A DNA stretch of 64,000 nt from Uloborus plumipes (GCA_038373865.1 JAXGGA010004703.1:1-64000), one strand, 5' to 3'; shown: positions 1-12,415, counted from the stretch's first letter. Notes: generated by a model not told the origin, from the letters alone. Numbers and translations: made by a program.

Positions 1-139
1 AATAAATATTTTTTATTCTTAAATTTTATGTTAAAATTTGGTATAGCTGATTTGATCGTTTTTAATTTTCAATTTTGTGGACTGCTGTAAAGAAAAATAT
101 GGAGTTATGTAATGTTTTTACGCACTTGACTATTGGATA

Positions 140-350
140 AAGGCCTCAGTAAGGGTAGAGGTGGAAGCGTCGCCTCAAGAGCAAGAGGTAGAGGGTTCGA
201 TTCCCGCAGGTGTCCTTGGCGATATTTTCTCTGTCTTTATATTGTAAATCTTTCTCGTGTTGTCTTATGTATCTGTTAATGAAGAAGTCTAACCTCTGGC
301 GGCAATAATACCTCTATTTCATAGAAATTATTAATAAAAAACTATGACAG
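140..350 (+). repeat. tRNA-derived SINE-like repeat
   Basis: Bases 142-215 resemble a tRNA gene: a perfect Pol III B box (GGTTCGATTCC, 194-204), an A-box-like stretch around 150-165 and a possible CCTC/GAGG anticodon stem. The anticodon loop is one base too long and the acceptor ends pair poorly, so I do not call a functional tRNA. An AT-rich tail follows to about 350. Best read as the head and body of an old SINE; the right end is not sharply defined. Confidence 0.5.
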
Positions 351-2239
351 GACAACATCAACAACTGCTTTAAGTTATAACACATATTCGACAGCGCATA
401 TAACATATACATGGTGAGGCTAGCCGCAGCAGGTTGGTGGGACCTCGATAGTGTTGTTAGCTCTAGTAGCCTATTACTTTCCTGACCATAGTGAAAGTAA
501 TCTCATTTTTCATGAGGGGCCAGCCGCATTCAGCTTTGTACTGACTAATCTTGATTTATGATCAATAATAAGTGTGAAACTGCAGTCCCTGAATGACGTA
601 AGTTGTTTGTGTGGTATACAATGTAGTTTTTCCTTATCCTGTAAGTGGAGTGATAACAGAGCGTATTGTGGCAAACTCGTCTTGTATAATTGCGTGGTAA
701 AAAGTCACTACAGGTAAACTAGTTGTCAGTTTCATATTCAATTTTCTAAACCTAAATTTTCTTCTATACCATGTTTTATACTTAATATGTTATTTTTTTC
801 ATATTCAAATCACTCTTTGCACATATAAATCCACACCAACAATACTAGTTTAAATTTCTAAAGTTCAGATATTGAGAAATTGTTTGTTTTTATATTTTGG
901 TTTTCATAATCATTTCAATTCAGTACATTAACATCAGTACATGATTGCAATATGACTTTCTTGTGCCTTATGAAGCATGCCATGAATGTAACACACACGC
1001 TTTTAACCTATTGCAGAACTTATTTGACTTTAATAAGAATTAAGGTGTAGTAACAAAGCTGCATATAAGCTATTGTTTTTCGAAACAAACCAGTTTTTAC
1101 ATTCATATCAAAGTCTTAATAGTGCTTGTTTTGGACTATTTTCACCATACTATTTTAAATTATTTTTAAAATTAACAACAATTTGTTTCAGTATAATATT
1201 AAAATTATAATCCAATCATAGCAAATAAATATGGATTATAGAGAGTCATACAATGGTTTATTATATTAAGTAACAAATATCGCAACAATCATCTATACTT
1301 TCGCATATAAGTTTAACTGTGCGAAAATTACTTACTAAGGCTTATACTACAAAATATTTTCTTTAGTAATCTATATTAATTAAGTTTAAAGTTAAATAAC
1401 TTGACCGGCTAACTGCAATGAAATCAGCTCTTCAAAAACATTTAAACTATCTTGTTTGCATAATGTACGACCTAGTTTATTGCGAGGATTAAATATTCTT
1501 GAAAAAAACTGCGTTAAGTTTCCGTGGATAAGGATAAATGGTTTTTGCACTTAATGGACAAGAGCCGGGGACGAAATACACTTTTTAAAAACCATAATTC
1601 ACATAGCATGGTTCAACCAAAGTAATTACACAAATCAAATTTGCCTCATCATTAATCAAATTTAATTATATCAATCATTAGTCCATAGCTTGGCGTTCCA
1701 CGAATTTATTTCTTGCTATCCGTAATTAACTACCTCGTTAATTGATTTATCCAATAAGTTTTAATATATGCTGTTCGCGTCATAGGTTTTTTAAGGATTT
1801 CATAAATTATAATGGATGTTTCTTGCTTAGAAAAAATGCATAATGCAGGCATAGCGATTTTGGCAGAAATTTGACTAAGCCATGTATTTTACCGCTCCAG
1901 AAAACTTCCGGCTGCATTTTAAAACCTTCGCAACTGCAGTTTACTATCTTCAATAACATTTAATGCTTCCTTTCTCGGTACGTACATTTCATGAATTTTT
2001 AATTCAAATAAATTTCTAGTTTTTCTTTAGTATGCTTGTTTTTTCCCTATTACATAAATTTTTAATACGTTTTCAGTACTTTATTTTTAAATCTTTCCAC
2101 GCGCATTGAGTTTGAGTTTAAATCAAGCGGTTTAATCAAGAAAGATTAAATTTTTAGGAAAATTATAAGCTTTCGATTTTACGATAGCGATTGACTTTTT
2201 TGACCTGGGTTCCGCCTTCCGCGACAGATTATTTTTTTC
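351..2239. other. AT-rich DNA, nothing recognised
   Basis: No long ORF, terminal inverted repeat, tandem array or RNA-like structure stands out here. It is ordinary AT-rich sequence with short A and T runs. Confidence 0.5.
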
Positions 2240-3010
2240 CAACTGTTAGCGCTAATAGGTTAGTAGCATATTAATATTTTTTCTCTAGCATAGATAACGG
2301 GTCAACAGCATAGTCATCTGTTTTTTCGTCAACCTTATGAATATATTCTTTCTCTAGCACACGTAACGGACTGTCAGCACATTAATCGGTTCTTTCTCAC
2401 CCATAAATTACGGGGTGGGCAGCATATTAATCTTTTTTTTTATCTTATATGAAATGGGTTGGCAGCACATTAATCCATTCTTTCTCTCCATAGATAACGA
2501 GTCAGAAACACATTGATCCCTTCTTTTTCTCCCATAGGTAACAATTCGGCAGCATATTAATCATTTCTTTCTCTCCCATAGGTAACGAGTCAGCAGCACA
2601 TGTATCCTTTCTTTATCTTTAATAGATAACGGGCGGACAGCATATCAATCTTTTTTCTCTTTCATAGGTAATGGGTTGGCAGCACATTAATACCTTCTTT
2701 CTCCCCTATAAGTAACGAGTTTGCAGCTCATTAATATTTTCTTTCTCTCCCATAGGTAACAAGTCAGCAGCACTTTAATCCTTTCTTTATCTAACACAAG
2801 TAAGGGGTCAGCAGCACATTTATCCTTCTTTCTCTCCCATATGTAACGAGTCAGCAGCACATTATTTCTTTCTTTCTCCCCCATAGGTAACGGGTCGGAA
2901 GCACATTAATCCTTTCTTTCTCTCTCATAGGTAACGAATCAGCAGTACATTAATCCTTAAATTCTCTCCCACAGGGAACAAGCCGATAGCACATTAACAT
3001 GTAATTTCCC
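2240..3010. repeat. 43 bp minisatellite, about 17 copies
   Basis: A head-to-tail array of diverged units of about 43 bp. The recognisable core reads CATAGGTAACGAGTCAGCAG, then CACATTAATCC and a pyrimidine run (TTTCTTTCTCTCCC). Copies differ by substitutions and small indels and the array frays at both ends. An apparent 65-codon minus-strand ORF (2687-2884) is only the periodic reading of this array, because the period is not a multiple of three and the predicted peptide simply cycles. Confidence 0.9.
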
Positions 3011-3453
3011 ATTTTCGAAACTGGTAGATGGCACATGAATATGTATTTAGTCTACGATTGGAAATTAACTTACTTATTTTTTTTTCTTTCACTTCTGTAA
3101 AAAAAAAAGAAAAACAAAAGATGTATAACTTTGCTAGAACTCTATGCTAGAACTTTGAGTAAAACAAAAAAAAAAAATCGTCTTGATCGTGGTTTGGTGT
3201 CATTCCTAAGGAACTCTCACTTGATCAGAAAGAGGGCTTTGCACCATCTCTGCTAAGCTTAGAAAAGGAGATACAAAGATGTTTTATCGGTATTTGTTTC
3301 AGCTCTGGCCTCCTTCTGCGCCCCTCTCGCTCTCCAATGTTGTGCCTAAAGCTTAAGGCGTTAGTTGTGCCAACCCAAGTGCCCCTATATAAGGTCCATG
3401 ATTTAAAGACAGCGCCAGTTAGAACGCTATTTGCTTTTAAATTGATGTCATAT

Positions 3454-3984
3454 CAGGGGTGCCCATCCCCCCCAAGCTCAATGGCGCAAATTCCCCCCCC
3501 CCCCCAATTTTTCCACAACCTCATTGTGCTTTCTATTATTTTATTTTTACTTTTTTTTATTATTTTTTATTTTTTAAACATTATTTATTTTTTAATATTA
3601 TTTATTTATGTTTTTTAATATTACTTATTTATTTTTAATGATATTTATTTATTTATTAAAATTATAACTATTATATGTTTTACATATTATTACTTTTTTA
3701 AAAGCTCGAATTATGCGCAGAATAGAATTGCTTTTTTTTCCTTTTTCTTTCAGACATTCCAATCACATACACACACACAATAAATAAATAAAAAATAATA
3801 AAAAACAAATTAAATAAGTAATTTAAATTGAAAATATAAATTAATGATTTTTTTTTGAAAAAAATCAGTAAGTTATTTAAATTAAAAAATAAATTGATAA
3901 ATAATTTAAATAAGCAAATAAATTAGTTTTAAAAATTCCCCCCAAAAATTTTGATGGCGCAACTTGCGCCATAATCCCCCCCTG
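3454..3984. mobile_element. hAT-like non-autonomous element with 8 bp duplication
   Basis: An exact 8 bp direct repeat, TGTCATAT (3446-3453 and 3985-3992), flanks a 531 bp segment starting CAGGGGTGCCC and ending CCCCCCCTG. An 8 bp duplication with CAGGG-type ends is the pattern of the hAT superfamily. The interior is poly-C, poly-T and AT-rich with no coding content. A partial second copy of its right end lies at 18655-18703, where the terminus reads TGGGCACCCCTG. Confidence 0.7.
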
Positions 3985-3992
3985 TGTCATAT

Positions 3993-4689
3993 AATGCTCT
4001 ATTATTATTTACTTTAAATTGAGTTAAAATTAGGCCAAACCATTAAAAATATAAACATATTTTTTTTAATATGTATGTTTCTTCTTTCCTTTTCTTATTT
4101 TTTCTTTTTTAATTTTTGCGACAAAAGCAAAAATTCACTGCTTAGAGTCCTCTACAGTACAAAATTAAGAAATTAAATTTATTTATTGATACCTGTTTTT
4201 ATTATTCGTTTGAAAATATATATTTACAATTATGCGCTCAAAAATCGTGAAAACCCATTTTTCAATTTCGAGGAATTTGAAGATTTCGAACAAACAAGAA
4301 GAATGTTTAAGGATATGAGAAAAAAATGATATGTAATATCTTTTCATTTTTGGCAAGGGAGAAAAAAATTTTAGTATTTTCCCTTTGGCTTTGTTGTCGT
4401 CAGATTTAGTGCCAGAAGTTGTTTATTGCATTCTTTCAAAAATATTTTCGCCTTTAAATACCAGGAACAAAAGATGGGGAAAATATTAACTTTTTGTTCA
4501 AAACAAAGGAAAACAGTTCTATTATTGCAGAAAAGCGAAGAAATATGGCAGAACGGGTTTCAGTAGATCTTTCTTTTTTCCTTTAAAAAATATATGTTTG
4601 CATCAGTATAAAGCAAAAAAAAAACTTTTGCGTAAGCTGTTGACATGAAAGAAAAATATAAATCGCCAAAAGTATCTTATACAGTATTT
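3993..4689. other. AT-rich DNA, nothing recognised
   Basis: Homopolymer-rich sequence. No coding potential, terminal repeats or structured RNA recognised. Confidence 0.5.
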
Positions 4690-6712
4690 ATCTAGGCTGT
4701 TTTCTTAACCACGATGCATCTTCCTCGTTTCTTTATCAAATTCTATGATTTACCAATCATTTAAAAGCTTATCCTGCCGGCTATTGACAAAAAACAAACC
4801 TATAGTATAAATATTAATTTTGCCGAAAAAACTTTTCTTTTAGGTTTTTTTTTCATTTCACATCACTTCAATATAAAGAATTGGGAACCTAAGAAGATTT
4901 TGTGGAGCGTCGGGGTCATAATGGGAATTGTTTGGCCCAAATTGAAATCCGGGCAGCGAAAAACATTTCACTGTGCGTGCGTGTGTTTTTTTTTTTTTTT
5001 TTTTCTTAGCGTAATCCTAATCCAATTTTCCATTAATGTGTTGTATAATCTTACTGCACTATTCTGAGCAATAGTTCAGTTAAAGTCAAATTTGGGAAAC
5101 AAAACATTGACTTTAACTGGGTAAATTGTAATTAAAAAGCCTTTTTATTTAAATTATATCTCTAGCCTGCTTTCTGTTACCACGCGAGAGCTTTATTTCT
5201 TTATCCTATTCTATGATTCACCTTTTATTTTAAGCTTATCGTTCTGGCTATTAATAACAAACTTGACCCTCTGTCTATTTTGTGTCAAAAAAAAAAAAAA
5301 TCCTTTTCTGTTTTTATTGCACATAATTTCAAGGAATAGCATCCGAATGCTGATATCCAGTGGCAAGGTTGGATCGAGCGAGGCCCTAGAAACGCGAAAA
5401 TTGCAGGTTCGACTTTTTGTGTGGGTGTTGTTGCGTTTGATTGACTGTTTTTGAAAGCAAATTTGGAACCAAATTTCCAAGAATATATAATCTAAATTCA
5501 TTGTTGAATTTTAAACCAGTTTTACTGTTGCCATTAAAACTGGAAAAAAAAATGTTTACTTTAGTTTGACGAATATTTCTTAAAGGCTCTTCTCTTTGTT
5601 GGTTTTATTATGCGTCGTAAAACTACAAAAGTAATTCCGGAACTTCTTTGATATAACCCCCCAAATCGGAAATTTGGCGATTTTTTTTCCTCGCCAAGGA
5701 AAATACCTGTTTTTGTAGTTTCCAAAAAAAATTTGTTGCCACAAAACTTTAAAAAAAAAAAAAAAACTAAAAAAAAAAATAGTACAAAATACAAGAAAAT
5801 ACCAAATTTGGCAACAGCAAAAACCTATAAGCTGAAAAAAAGTTAATTGGAAACACCAAAATAAGAAACACCAACCCTAAAAAGTCCGTAAAGAAGTGAC
5901 AGATTTGGCGCGTCATTTTTTGGGGTGTATATCAAAGTTATACCGTAATTCCTGATTTCTTTCCTTTTTTTCTCATTTTTTTTAAAAATTTTACAGTAAT
6001 AAACTAAAATTGCTGATTTTACAGTTTATTAGTACGCATGTTGCAGTTTTGAACTGGAACCTCTGCTGCCAGTATTATACTGTTGCTTTTACAGTATAAT
6101 ACAGCTAATTTTGTAGTAATAAATTGTAAAATCATGGCAATGAACTGTAAAACTGCTGCTTTACAGTAATAAACTGTAAAATTGCTAATGCTGCAGTTTA
6201 ATACAATGCCTTTTACAGTTTTAAGCTATAGAACCTATGCTGCCAGTATTGTAATGTAAAAACAAGTTTTTTTTTTCGCAGTGTAATCTTACATATTATT
6301 TCTCTTGCATGTTTTTGTTACCATGCTAGAGTTTCCTCATTTCTTTATAAAATTCCATGATTTATCCCCGATTTTAAAGCTTATTGGGCTGTCTACTAAC
6401 GAGAACAAAAAGCGACGGTCTGTCTTTTTCTTTCTTTTGCGTCGATTTTTTTCTTCTGTTTTTATGACACACTGCTTCAATAATAGTAAACGAAAACTAA
6501 GATGCAGTGGTGTGGTGGGAAAGCGCGTCATATTAAAAACGTGTACATTTATCGCAGTTTCGTTCCTGATATGGGTCTAGTCGCTTTTGGTGAACTTCCG
6601 TCCAGAGGCTAATTTCGATTCAGATTTCGAAGAATATCTAGCCAAAAATCATTGTAAGATTTTAAATTGAAGTTTTTCTATTCATTAAAACCGGAAAAGA
6701 ATATGGTTATTT
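4690..6712. repeat. Three diverged copies of a ~400 bp repeat
   Basis: Blocks starting near 4690, 5165 and 6300 share an ordered set of landmarks: a TCTATGATT-type motif, an AAGCTTAT motif, GGCTATTAA or GGCTGTCTA, a CACTTCAATA-type motif and, in the second and third, a closing AAAACTGGAAAA or AAACCGGAAAA. Order and spacing are kept although identity looks low. This suggests an old tandem duplication. No reading frame is shared, so I see no support for repeated exons. A MITE (5990-6283) lies just before the third copy. Confidence 0.5.
5990..6283. mobile_element. TA-target MITE (ACTGTAAAA family), copy 1
   Basis: Belongs to a family with copies at 21842, 28343, 46856 and 57759: internal reiterations of TTTTACAGTTTATTACTGTA-type blocks, a GCTGCCAGTATTATACTG landmark near one end and an outer CGCAGTG terminus followed by TA (6284-6285). 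The left end here is degenerate or truncated, so its start is approximate. Confidence 0.65.
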
Positions 6713-7686
6713 CTGCTTTATTAATGATGTTCTCTTGTTGTTTAACCAGAAGAATCAATCGGACAACCGAACGGTCATTGTTTTATATTAAATTTCTTAA
6801 AAATACTAACTTAGATCATAAATGTTAAAAAGTGCCTCACTTTCCTTTAGGCTTTCTTTAAAGTAGCAATCTTCGTAGAAATCAGTAGAAAATTACTATA
6901 AGTTATTAAAGTTATTTCTCTGCAAACCAGTACGTTGGGAAAAAATGATTACATGTGTACAATGTGGGCAATTATGAACATTAATAACTGATACATTTAT
7001 TCTGGCGGGCGCATAAGCCTAACTTACTCTACTTACCATGCAAAAACAATTGGAGTCAATCTTTATCAATTTGAAAAACAGAAATTCATTAAAAAAATCA
7101 ACAAAAACAGCAGAAAAACATTGTATAGTGATCTTAAATTTAGTTAAATTTAAAATATGCTGTTACATTTATTGCAAGGGTTTGAATAGTTAACGGAAAT
7201 ATTTAGCCCTCTATAACTAAAGATTAAAGAAGTGGAACACCATAGCTTCGAAGCATAGTTGACGGGCACAAAAACACGCCCACTACTTGTACCAGGAATA
7301 AGTAAAGCAAAAACTCGATCCTTTCTGGTAGAAAGTTTCTTTCCTACCTATTCATCGGGTCTTACTTTTGCTAGTTTTGTCAAGCCTTAATGTTCTATCC
7401 CTCTAATGGATGTTTTCCATTTAATGTTTTATAAAATGGTACTCGTAGGTACAAAAATAAGTTTCTTATTGCAATTTTTTACAGTAATATGAACGAAAAG
7501 CTTTTCAGAAAACATATTTGTTGCTATTTAAAATAGCAGTTTTCTAAAATTTGCACTGAAATGTACCTTGAAATCTAAATATATTTGATGTTCCAAAAAT
7601 TGATCATAGGGGTTCATCACAATGAATTAATTACATATCAAAGCTAGTTAATTGAATTATTTTAACGTCAATTGTATTGTATTAGT
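6713..7686. other. AT-rich DNA, nothing recognised
   Basis: No coding, structural or repeat signal recognised. Confidence 0.5.
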
Positions 7687-7688
7687 TA

Positions 7689-8980
7689 CCGTAAAATGGG
7701 GTGCATAGGAACAGCGGGGTCAATCGGAACAAAACTTCCCGACCGTACAAGGAAATTCTTCAGAAATATACTATTGAGTATTTTTCGCCATTAAATTTTT
7801 TTTCAGAAAGGCAAGATCATAGGAAGTAGGAAAAAATTACTTTTGTCAATCTGGAAACGCTATTGGCTTCTAAGGAGAGCTGTACGTGGAATGCTAGAAA
7901 ACATCACATTTTCATAGACTGCAAAACTTCATATGCAAGAACAAACCTTCTTATATTTTAAACCTAAGAGTGGTATGTTTCAATTATACATGTATCTGAA
8001 CAACAGAATACCACATTAGAATTCACATTTTTTATAAATTGTGTCTTAAAAATGAAGAATTCTGAAAAATGGCATAGGAAAAAAAATTGCGGGGTGAATC
8101 GGAACACTTTGTTCTGTTGTTCCAATTCAAACTTATTTGAAGGAAACTTTTTGAAAAATCAAGATACTAACCCCAATTCTTCTATTCAAGACGAGGACAA
8201 GGATTTATTACTGTTTATCCCTTCTCGTGAGCAACTAGATCTTAGAATGACAAAAAGTTGCAGATTTCAAAAGATTTTTTCTCCTGGAGACTTCTTTTTA
8301 CTTAATATACGCGGGGGAAAGTCATATAGACTTTATATAGCAAAAGGCCAGTACACAGACAGTCATGAATAAGCGTTAAAATCTTTCAGGACAATCCCCG
8401 AAACCCAGAGATTTCAAGAAACTAAAGAAAAGGCAGAGTTCATCCCAGAAGATGCTATGAAAAAACTTAAGCCAAGTCACAATTGCTAGTTTTAAGGACA
8501 AGTACATATTTGTGGACGACATGAGTGACTTTCATTCATGTTAAAACTTTGTATTTCAATTCAAAAGCATTTCTTAAAATTACTTTTCATTTTTCATAAG
8601 TTCAAAATTATTTTGATTTTTGACAAATTATAAACGTTTACTGGTATTGAAATTATACTTTTATTTGACAGTAATTATCTGTTCTTATTCTCCCCCATCA
8701 ACATTACTCATGTTTGTGAGACCTATTACAGGTTAAATGGAAAAAAATAAAATTTTTAACATGTGTTCCGATTGACCCCTATCAGCGGGGTGATTCGGAA
8801 CACCCATAATTTCCTATATTTTTTAATAATAACTGCTCAAAATGTTTTGTCTTTGCTTGGAATATCAAAAGTAAAGCAAGACCGAAGTTTTTACCCAGAA
8901 AATCAAATTAAAAAAAAATCTTTTAACTGCTTTTTTTGCAGTCAAAGCTGAAAAGTGTTCCGATTCACCCCATTTTACGG
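7689..8980. mobile_element. Pogo-like DNA transposon remnant, 1.3 kb
   Basis: Flanked by TA (7687-7688, 8981-8982). Terminal inverted repeats of about 26 bp start CCGTAAAATGGGGTG, continuing into a CGGAACA motif. The same subterminal motif recurs inside (near 8093 and 8763-8803), as expected for transposase-binding repeats. It carries the 3' part of a coding region (8052-8489). A truncated second copy lies at 54675-55590. CCGTAAA ends with a TA duplication are typical of the pogo branch of the Tc1/mariner superfamily; the branch assignment is inference. Confidence 0.7.
8052..8489 (+). pseudogene. C-terminal remnant of a pogo-like transposase
   Basis: One frame stays open from 8052 to 8489 except for a single TAA at 8370-8372. 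Residues before the stop include SPGDFFLLNIRGGKSYRLY, which resembles the GDFVLVKF-type segment I recall from C-terminal tails of pogo/Tigger-like transposases in arthropods. After the stop the frame continues with ETQRFQETKEKAEFIPEDAM and ends at TAG (8487-8489). The first 20 or so codons overlap the element's own subterminal repeat and are probably not coding. No DDE catalytic core is present, so the protein is truncated at its 5' end. The second copy (54675 onward) preserves the same post-stop region but is wrecked by an AATA expansion. Family assignment is from memory of motifs. Confidence 0.5.
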
Positions 8981-8982
8981 TA

Positions 8983-9296
8983 CTAAAAATTACATGGGTA
9001 CTTACGGTCATTTAGAAAGCAAAATAAGAAGTATTTTGTAATTGTAACTTTTGCACTGCCTTAGTGCTTTTTTGTTTATTTTATTTTTAATGCTGAATTC
9101 AGAGGCAAAATTGATTTCACAAAATACACAAAAAAAAAAAAAAAAAAAAAAAAACAGTGATGAGCAAAGAAACTAAATGACATTTATTTTGGATTAATGT
9201 ATCTGAAAAAGAAATAAGTCGAAGGTATGAGCTTTTCCACTGACTATTGCATATTGAAAAATTCGCAAGACATACAAACCAATTAAAAATTATTAT
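8983..9296. other. AT-rich DNA with poly-A run
   Basis: Contains a long A homopolymer near 9130-9155, possibly a retroposon tail or slippage product. Nothing else recognised. Confidence 0.5.
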
Positions 9297-9372
9297 CGAT
9301 TAGGATAAAACCCGGAACTTTCCGGTTACTAAACCGACGCCTAACCTATCGGACCAAGTCGAGCCAATGCAC
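9297..9372 (-). repeat. tRNA-like SINE head, minus strand
   Basis: Read on the minus strand the segment contains TGGTCCGATAGGTTAGGCG (A-box-like, D-arm-like) followed by CGGTTTAGTAACCGG (anticodon-arm-like hairpin) and CCGGGTTTTATCC, a degraded B box. It resembles the tRNA-related part of the SINEs at 50.3 and 52.0 kb. The body is short or lost. Confidence 0.5.
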
Positions 9373-9998
9373 TGAACATCAGTAAGCCCAATAACTAACA
9401 CTGTAGTAACTAGAACTGTCTCATTTTACAGAAACAAAAAATAGTTCTTAGGGTATCACAAGCAATTGAAGCATTAGTATGAAATTTTGAACATAACTTG
9501 CACTATCATGTACCTTAATTAATTAATAAAGTAGTTTTAATTTATTTTTTTCTGAATGAAATCAACCACATATTTAATACCATTAAAATGTCAAACAGGT
9601 GACGTGAATTCACTAAAGATATTTTACTATTCGCATAGTTCCACTTTATTGTTTTACCTCACATTCACCTGTATTTTAAACAACATTAATAATTTTGCAT
9701 ACTTTGAAATAATACAAATCTTTCATTTCTGCTCGAAATGCTTGCAACAAGGTTTCTAATATTTTAAAACGACGTATATCCGTTTGTTGTTGAGCAATGA
9801 ACAGTTATTCATTCTAGACCTCAAATATCGTGTAGTTTGCTTTTCAGACTGGATTCAAGTTCCGCCACAGGGTGCGTCCCAATGCGCCACCCCTGGGGCA
9901 CAAAAAAGACCTCCGCTCCTTCGAGTAGTGCACCATTTCCTACACACACACAAGCCTAGCGTAATTCATCATTGTGAAAATCGTAATTTAGATTACAT
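9373..9998. other. AT-rich DNA, nothing recognised
   Basis: Short chance ORFs only; no repeat or structure supported. Confidence 0.45.
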
Positions 9999-10017
9999 TT
10001 GATATATATATATATAG

Positions 10018-10084
<67 letters not shown>

Positions 10085-10166
10085 TAATATATATATATAT
10101 ATTATTAATATATATATATAGATATAGGATAGATAGATAGATAGATATTTAGATAGATAGACAGAT
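9999..10166. repeat. (TA)n and (GATA)n microsatellites
   Basis: A long imperfect TA run (about 9999-10120) passes into GATA repeats (10125-10165). The GATA run resumes at 11597-11615 on the far side of the Tc1 element, showing that the element inserted into this microsatellite. Confidence 0.9.
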
Positions 10167-10167
10167 A

Positions 10168-11595
10168 CACTGGCGGAAAAAAAATCGCAACACCAAGAAA
10201 AAATTGCCGTAGAGTAATGAAATTTGGGTAATGCAATTGTCTAGTTAACATGTTTAATTGATTAAATGTACAAGAACACTGGCTAATTTAAGCTCAAGAA
10301 AATGCTGTGCAAATGTGAAATTCTGTTAATTTAATAGAGGGTGTAACCTCTAGAATTTTGAAGGCGAGCCTGCAAGCGTGAATGCATTATGTCATACAGG
10401 TGCCGAATGTCACTTTGTGGTATAGAGTTCCATGCTTGTTGCACTTGCTGTGTCAATACTAGGACCGTCATTGCTGACTGTGGATGATGCTCGAGGTGCC
10501 ATCCCATGATATCCCATACGTTATCAATTGGAGACAGACCTGGTGATTTTGCAGGTCATGGTAACATGTCAGCACTCTGTAGAGCACATTGCGTTACAGC
10601 AGCGATGTGAGGGCGAGCGTTATCCGGTTGGAAAACGCCCCCTTGAATGCTACTCATGAAGGGCTGTACGACTGGTTAAATTAACAGACTGACGACAAAT
10701 TTTCAGTCAGTGAGTTTGGGATAACCACAAGAATGCCCCTGCTGTCGTAGGAAATTGCTCCAGAGACCATAACTCCAGGTGTGAGTCCCGTGTGTCTAGG
10801 CCGTAGACCGCTTGGATGCAGGCGGTCCCCTGGCCTCCTTCTGACCAATATACAGCCACCACTGGCACTAATTCAGAATCTGTTTTCATCAAAAATTACA
10901 ACAAATCTCCTCTCCGACCTCCAGTGAGCTCTGTCGTGGCACCACTGCCGTCGGAAAAGGCAATGGTTTGCAGTCAATGGAATACCGGCTACAGGCTGCC
11001 TGGCTCGGAGCTGTCCTTGAAGTAAACAGTTTCTTACCGTTCTTTGGGTCACGACGGTACCAACTGCAGCTCGAATGTCAGCCGCAGATTCAGAACGATG
11101 CGCCACAGCCGTACGCAAGATTCGGCGATCTTCCTTCTCAGTCGTGCCACGTGGTAGCTCGGAACTCGATCTTCTTGAGGTAGTACCATCCCTTGCCCAT
11201 AGCTTCCAATAATCATGCATGGTGAAAACATTCCCACCCAAGTCTTTCTGCAATATCGCGAAATGAAAATCCACCTTCTCGTAGCCAATTTGTACGACCT
11301 CGTTTAAACTCGGTGAGCTGTTGATAATGGCTTCTTCGTCTTCTTAAAAGGTATTCCTGGCTAACATGAACGCAATTCGTCCAATTTCACGGGAAAATAA
11401 TACACACGAGCTTCACAACACGCTTTTAAAACAATCCTTATTTGCATGTTCTGAGTGACGCCAGCTGCGCCACACTTATGCGCGGAACACGAAATTTCAA
11501 TCGATGTCATCTTTCAGTTGTATAAACAAGCCTACCAAATTTTATTTCTCTAACACAAGTCTTTCTTGGTGTTGGGAATTTTTTTTCCGCCAGTG
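10168..11595 (-). mobile_element. Tc1-like transposon, copy 1 (full length, dead)
   Basis: 1,428 bp between TA dinucleotides (10166-10167, 11596-11597). Imperfect terminal inverted repeats start CACTGGCGGAAAAAAAAT and include CAACACCAAGAAA. The transposase relic runs on the minus strand. The partner copy at 44759-46185 is 1,427 bp, in opposite orientation and highly similar. Confidence 0.95.
10331..11354 (-). pseudogene. Tc1-like transposase pseudogene, copy 1
   Basis: A Tc1-family transposase of about 340 codons, dead. The start codon is ATA instead of ATG (11354-11352) and is followed by a 1 bp insertion. The N-terminal helix-turn-helix frame (FRDIAERLG) then shifts by one base; the next frame (10873-11274) carries the second DNA-binding half and ends in VVIFDENRF with the first catalytic Asp, stopped by TGA. 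Further on are FQPDNARPH (second Asp) and SPGLSPIDNVWD, where the third acidic residue is Asp rather than the Glu usual in Tc1 proteins. In-frame stops precede PVVQPFM and replace the Trp normally found in LPWPA. The frameshift and these last two stops are also in the second copy. In active relatives the enzyme cuts the TIRs and inserts at TA. Confidence 0.9.
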
Positions 11596-11597
11596 TA

Positions 11598-12415
11598 GAT
11601 AGATAGATAGATATATACTTGATTTCGTTTTAATAGCTACATTAGCAAAAACACAACGGTGACTTACGAGTAACGGTATAAATTTACTCGGCCAAGAGCG
11701 AACGAGGTCATGCATATCAATTAATACCCTGTTGCCAACTGAAAGTAAAAAATCTTCATCTACCGTTGGCAGAAATGCTTCTGTAATGAAGACAAGCCAC
11801 TGAGGGAGTTTTATTTCTCTTTGCTGTGCATTAAAGCAGCGAATAAGAAAGAACGTCGGGCCTTTGACATTCATTTCCGGGGTCCTGAAAACGCCCAGTT
11901 GGCAATTAGGAGGGTTAATTCACTTTCTATTTTCATCTAATGAATTTTTGTGTTGCAGACCCTTGTATAAATTTTCTCTTGGACGTTCCATCCTCCGACA
12001 TCCACGAAGCTGTTGTGTTATTTTGCGTGGGCAGGTAACTCACAGTAGTATAAATAAAATATTTAAGGAATGTAAAGGATTATGCAAAGACATAACGACA
12101 TACGACGATTTTAAATGATCAAAGCACATTCCATAGCAAAATAATGATAGTATCATTCGTTTATGTGTCGTTCTAAAGATAAATATTTCACTTATGCGTC
12201 GAATTTTAATTAAAACGTAAAAAATTTTGTTTATTTTCTTTAACAATTGTTCTTCACTTTCCTCTTTAATATTTCGCGTTGATTGTTCACGAAAGGCATT
12301 TTTTCCGAATGAACTAGAGTTCGGAGAGGGACAATTATCTATTATGCATCGTTTTAAAGGGAACAGTTTTTAATTACATATGCTACCATTTTTATTTTCT
12401 CTTTATCATTATAGC
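11598..12415. other. AT-rich DNA, nothing firm
   Basis: After the residual GATA repeats there is unremarkable sequence. Several TTATGCGT-like words (12150-12200) recur near 12760 and may belong to a pogo-like element whose right end is at about 12838, but I cannot find its left end. Confidence 0.4.

Noticed and set aside
142..215. Possible functional tRNA gene
   Set aside because: The B box is perfect, but the anticodon loop has an extra base, the acceptor stem does not pair and the sequence runs into a SINE-like tail.
2687..2884. 65-codon minus-strand ORF
   Set aside because: It lies wholly within the 43 bp minisatellite and its peptide just cycles through the repeat.
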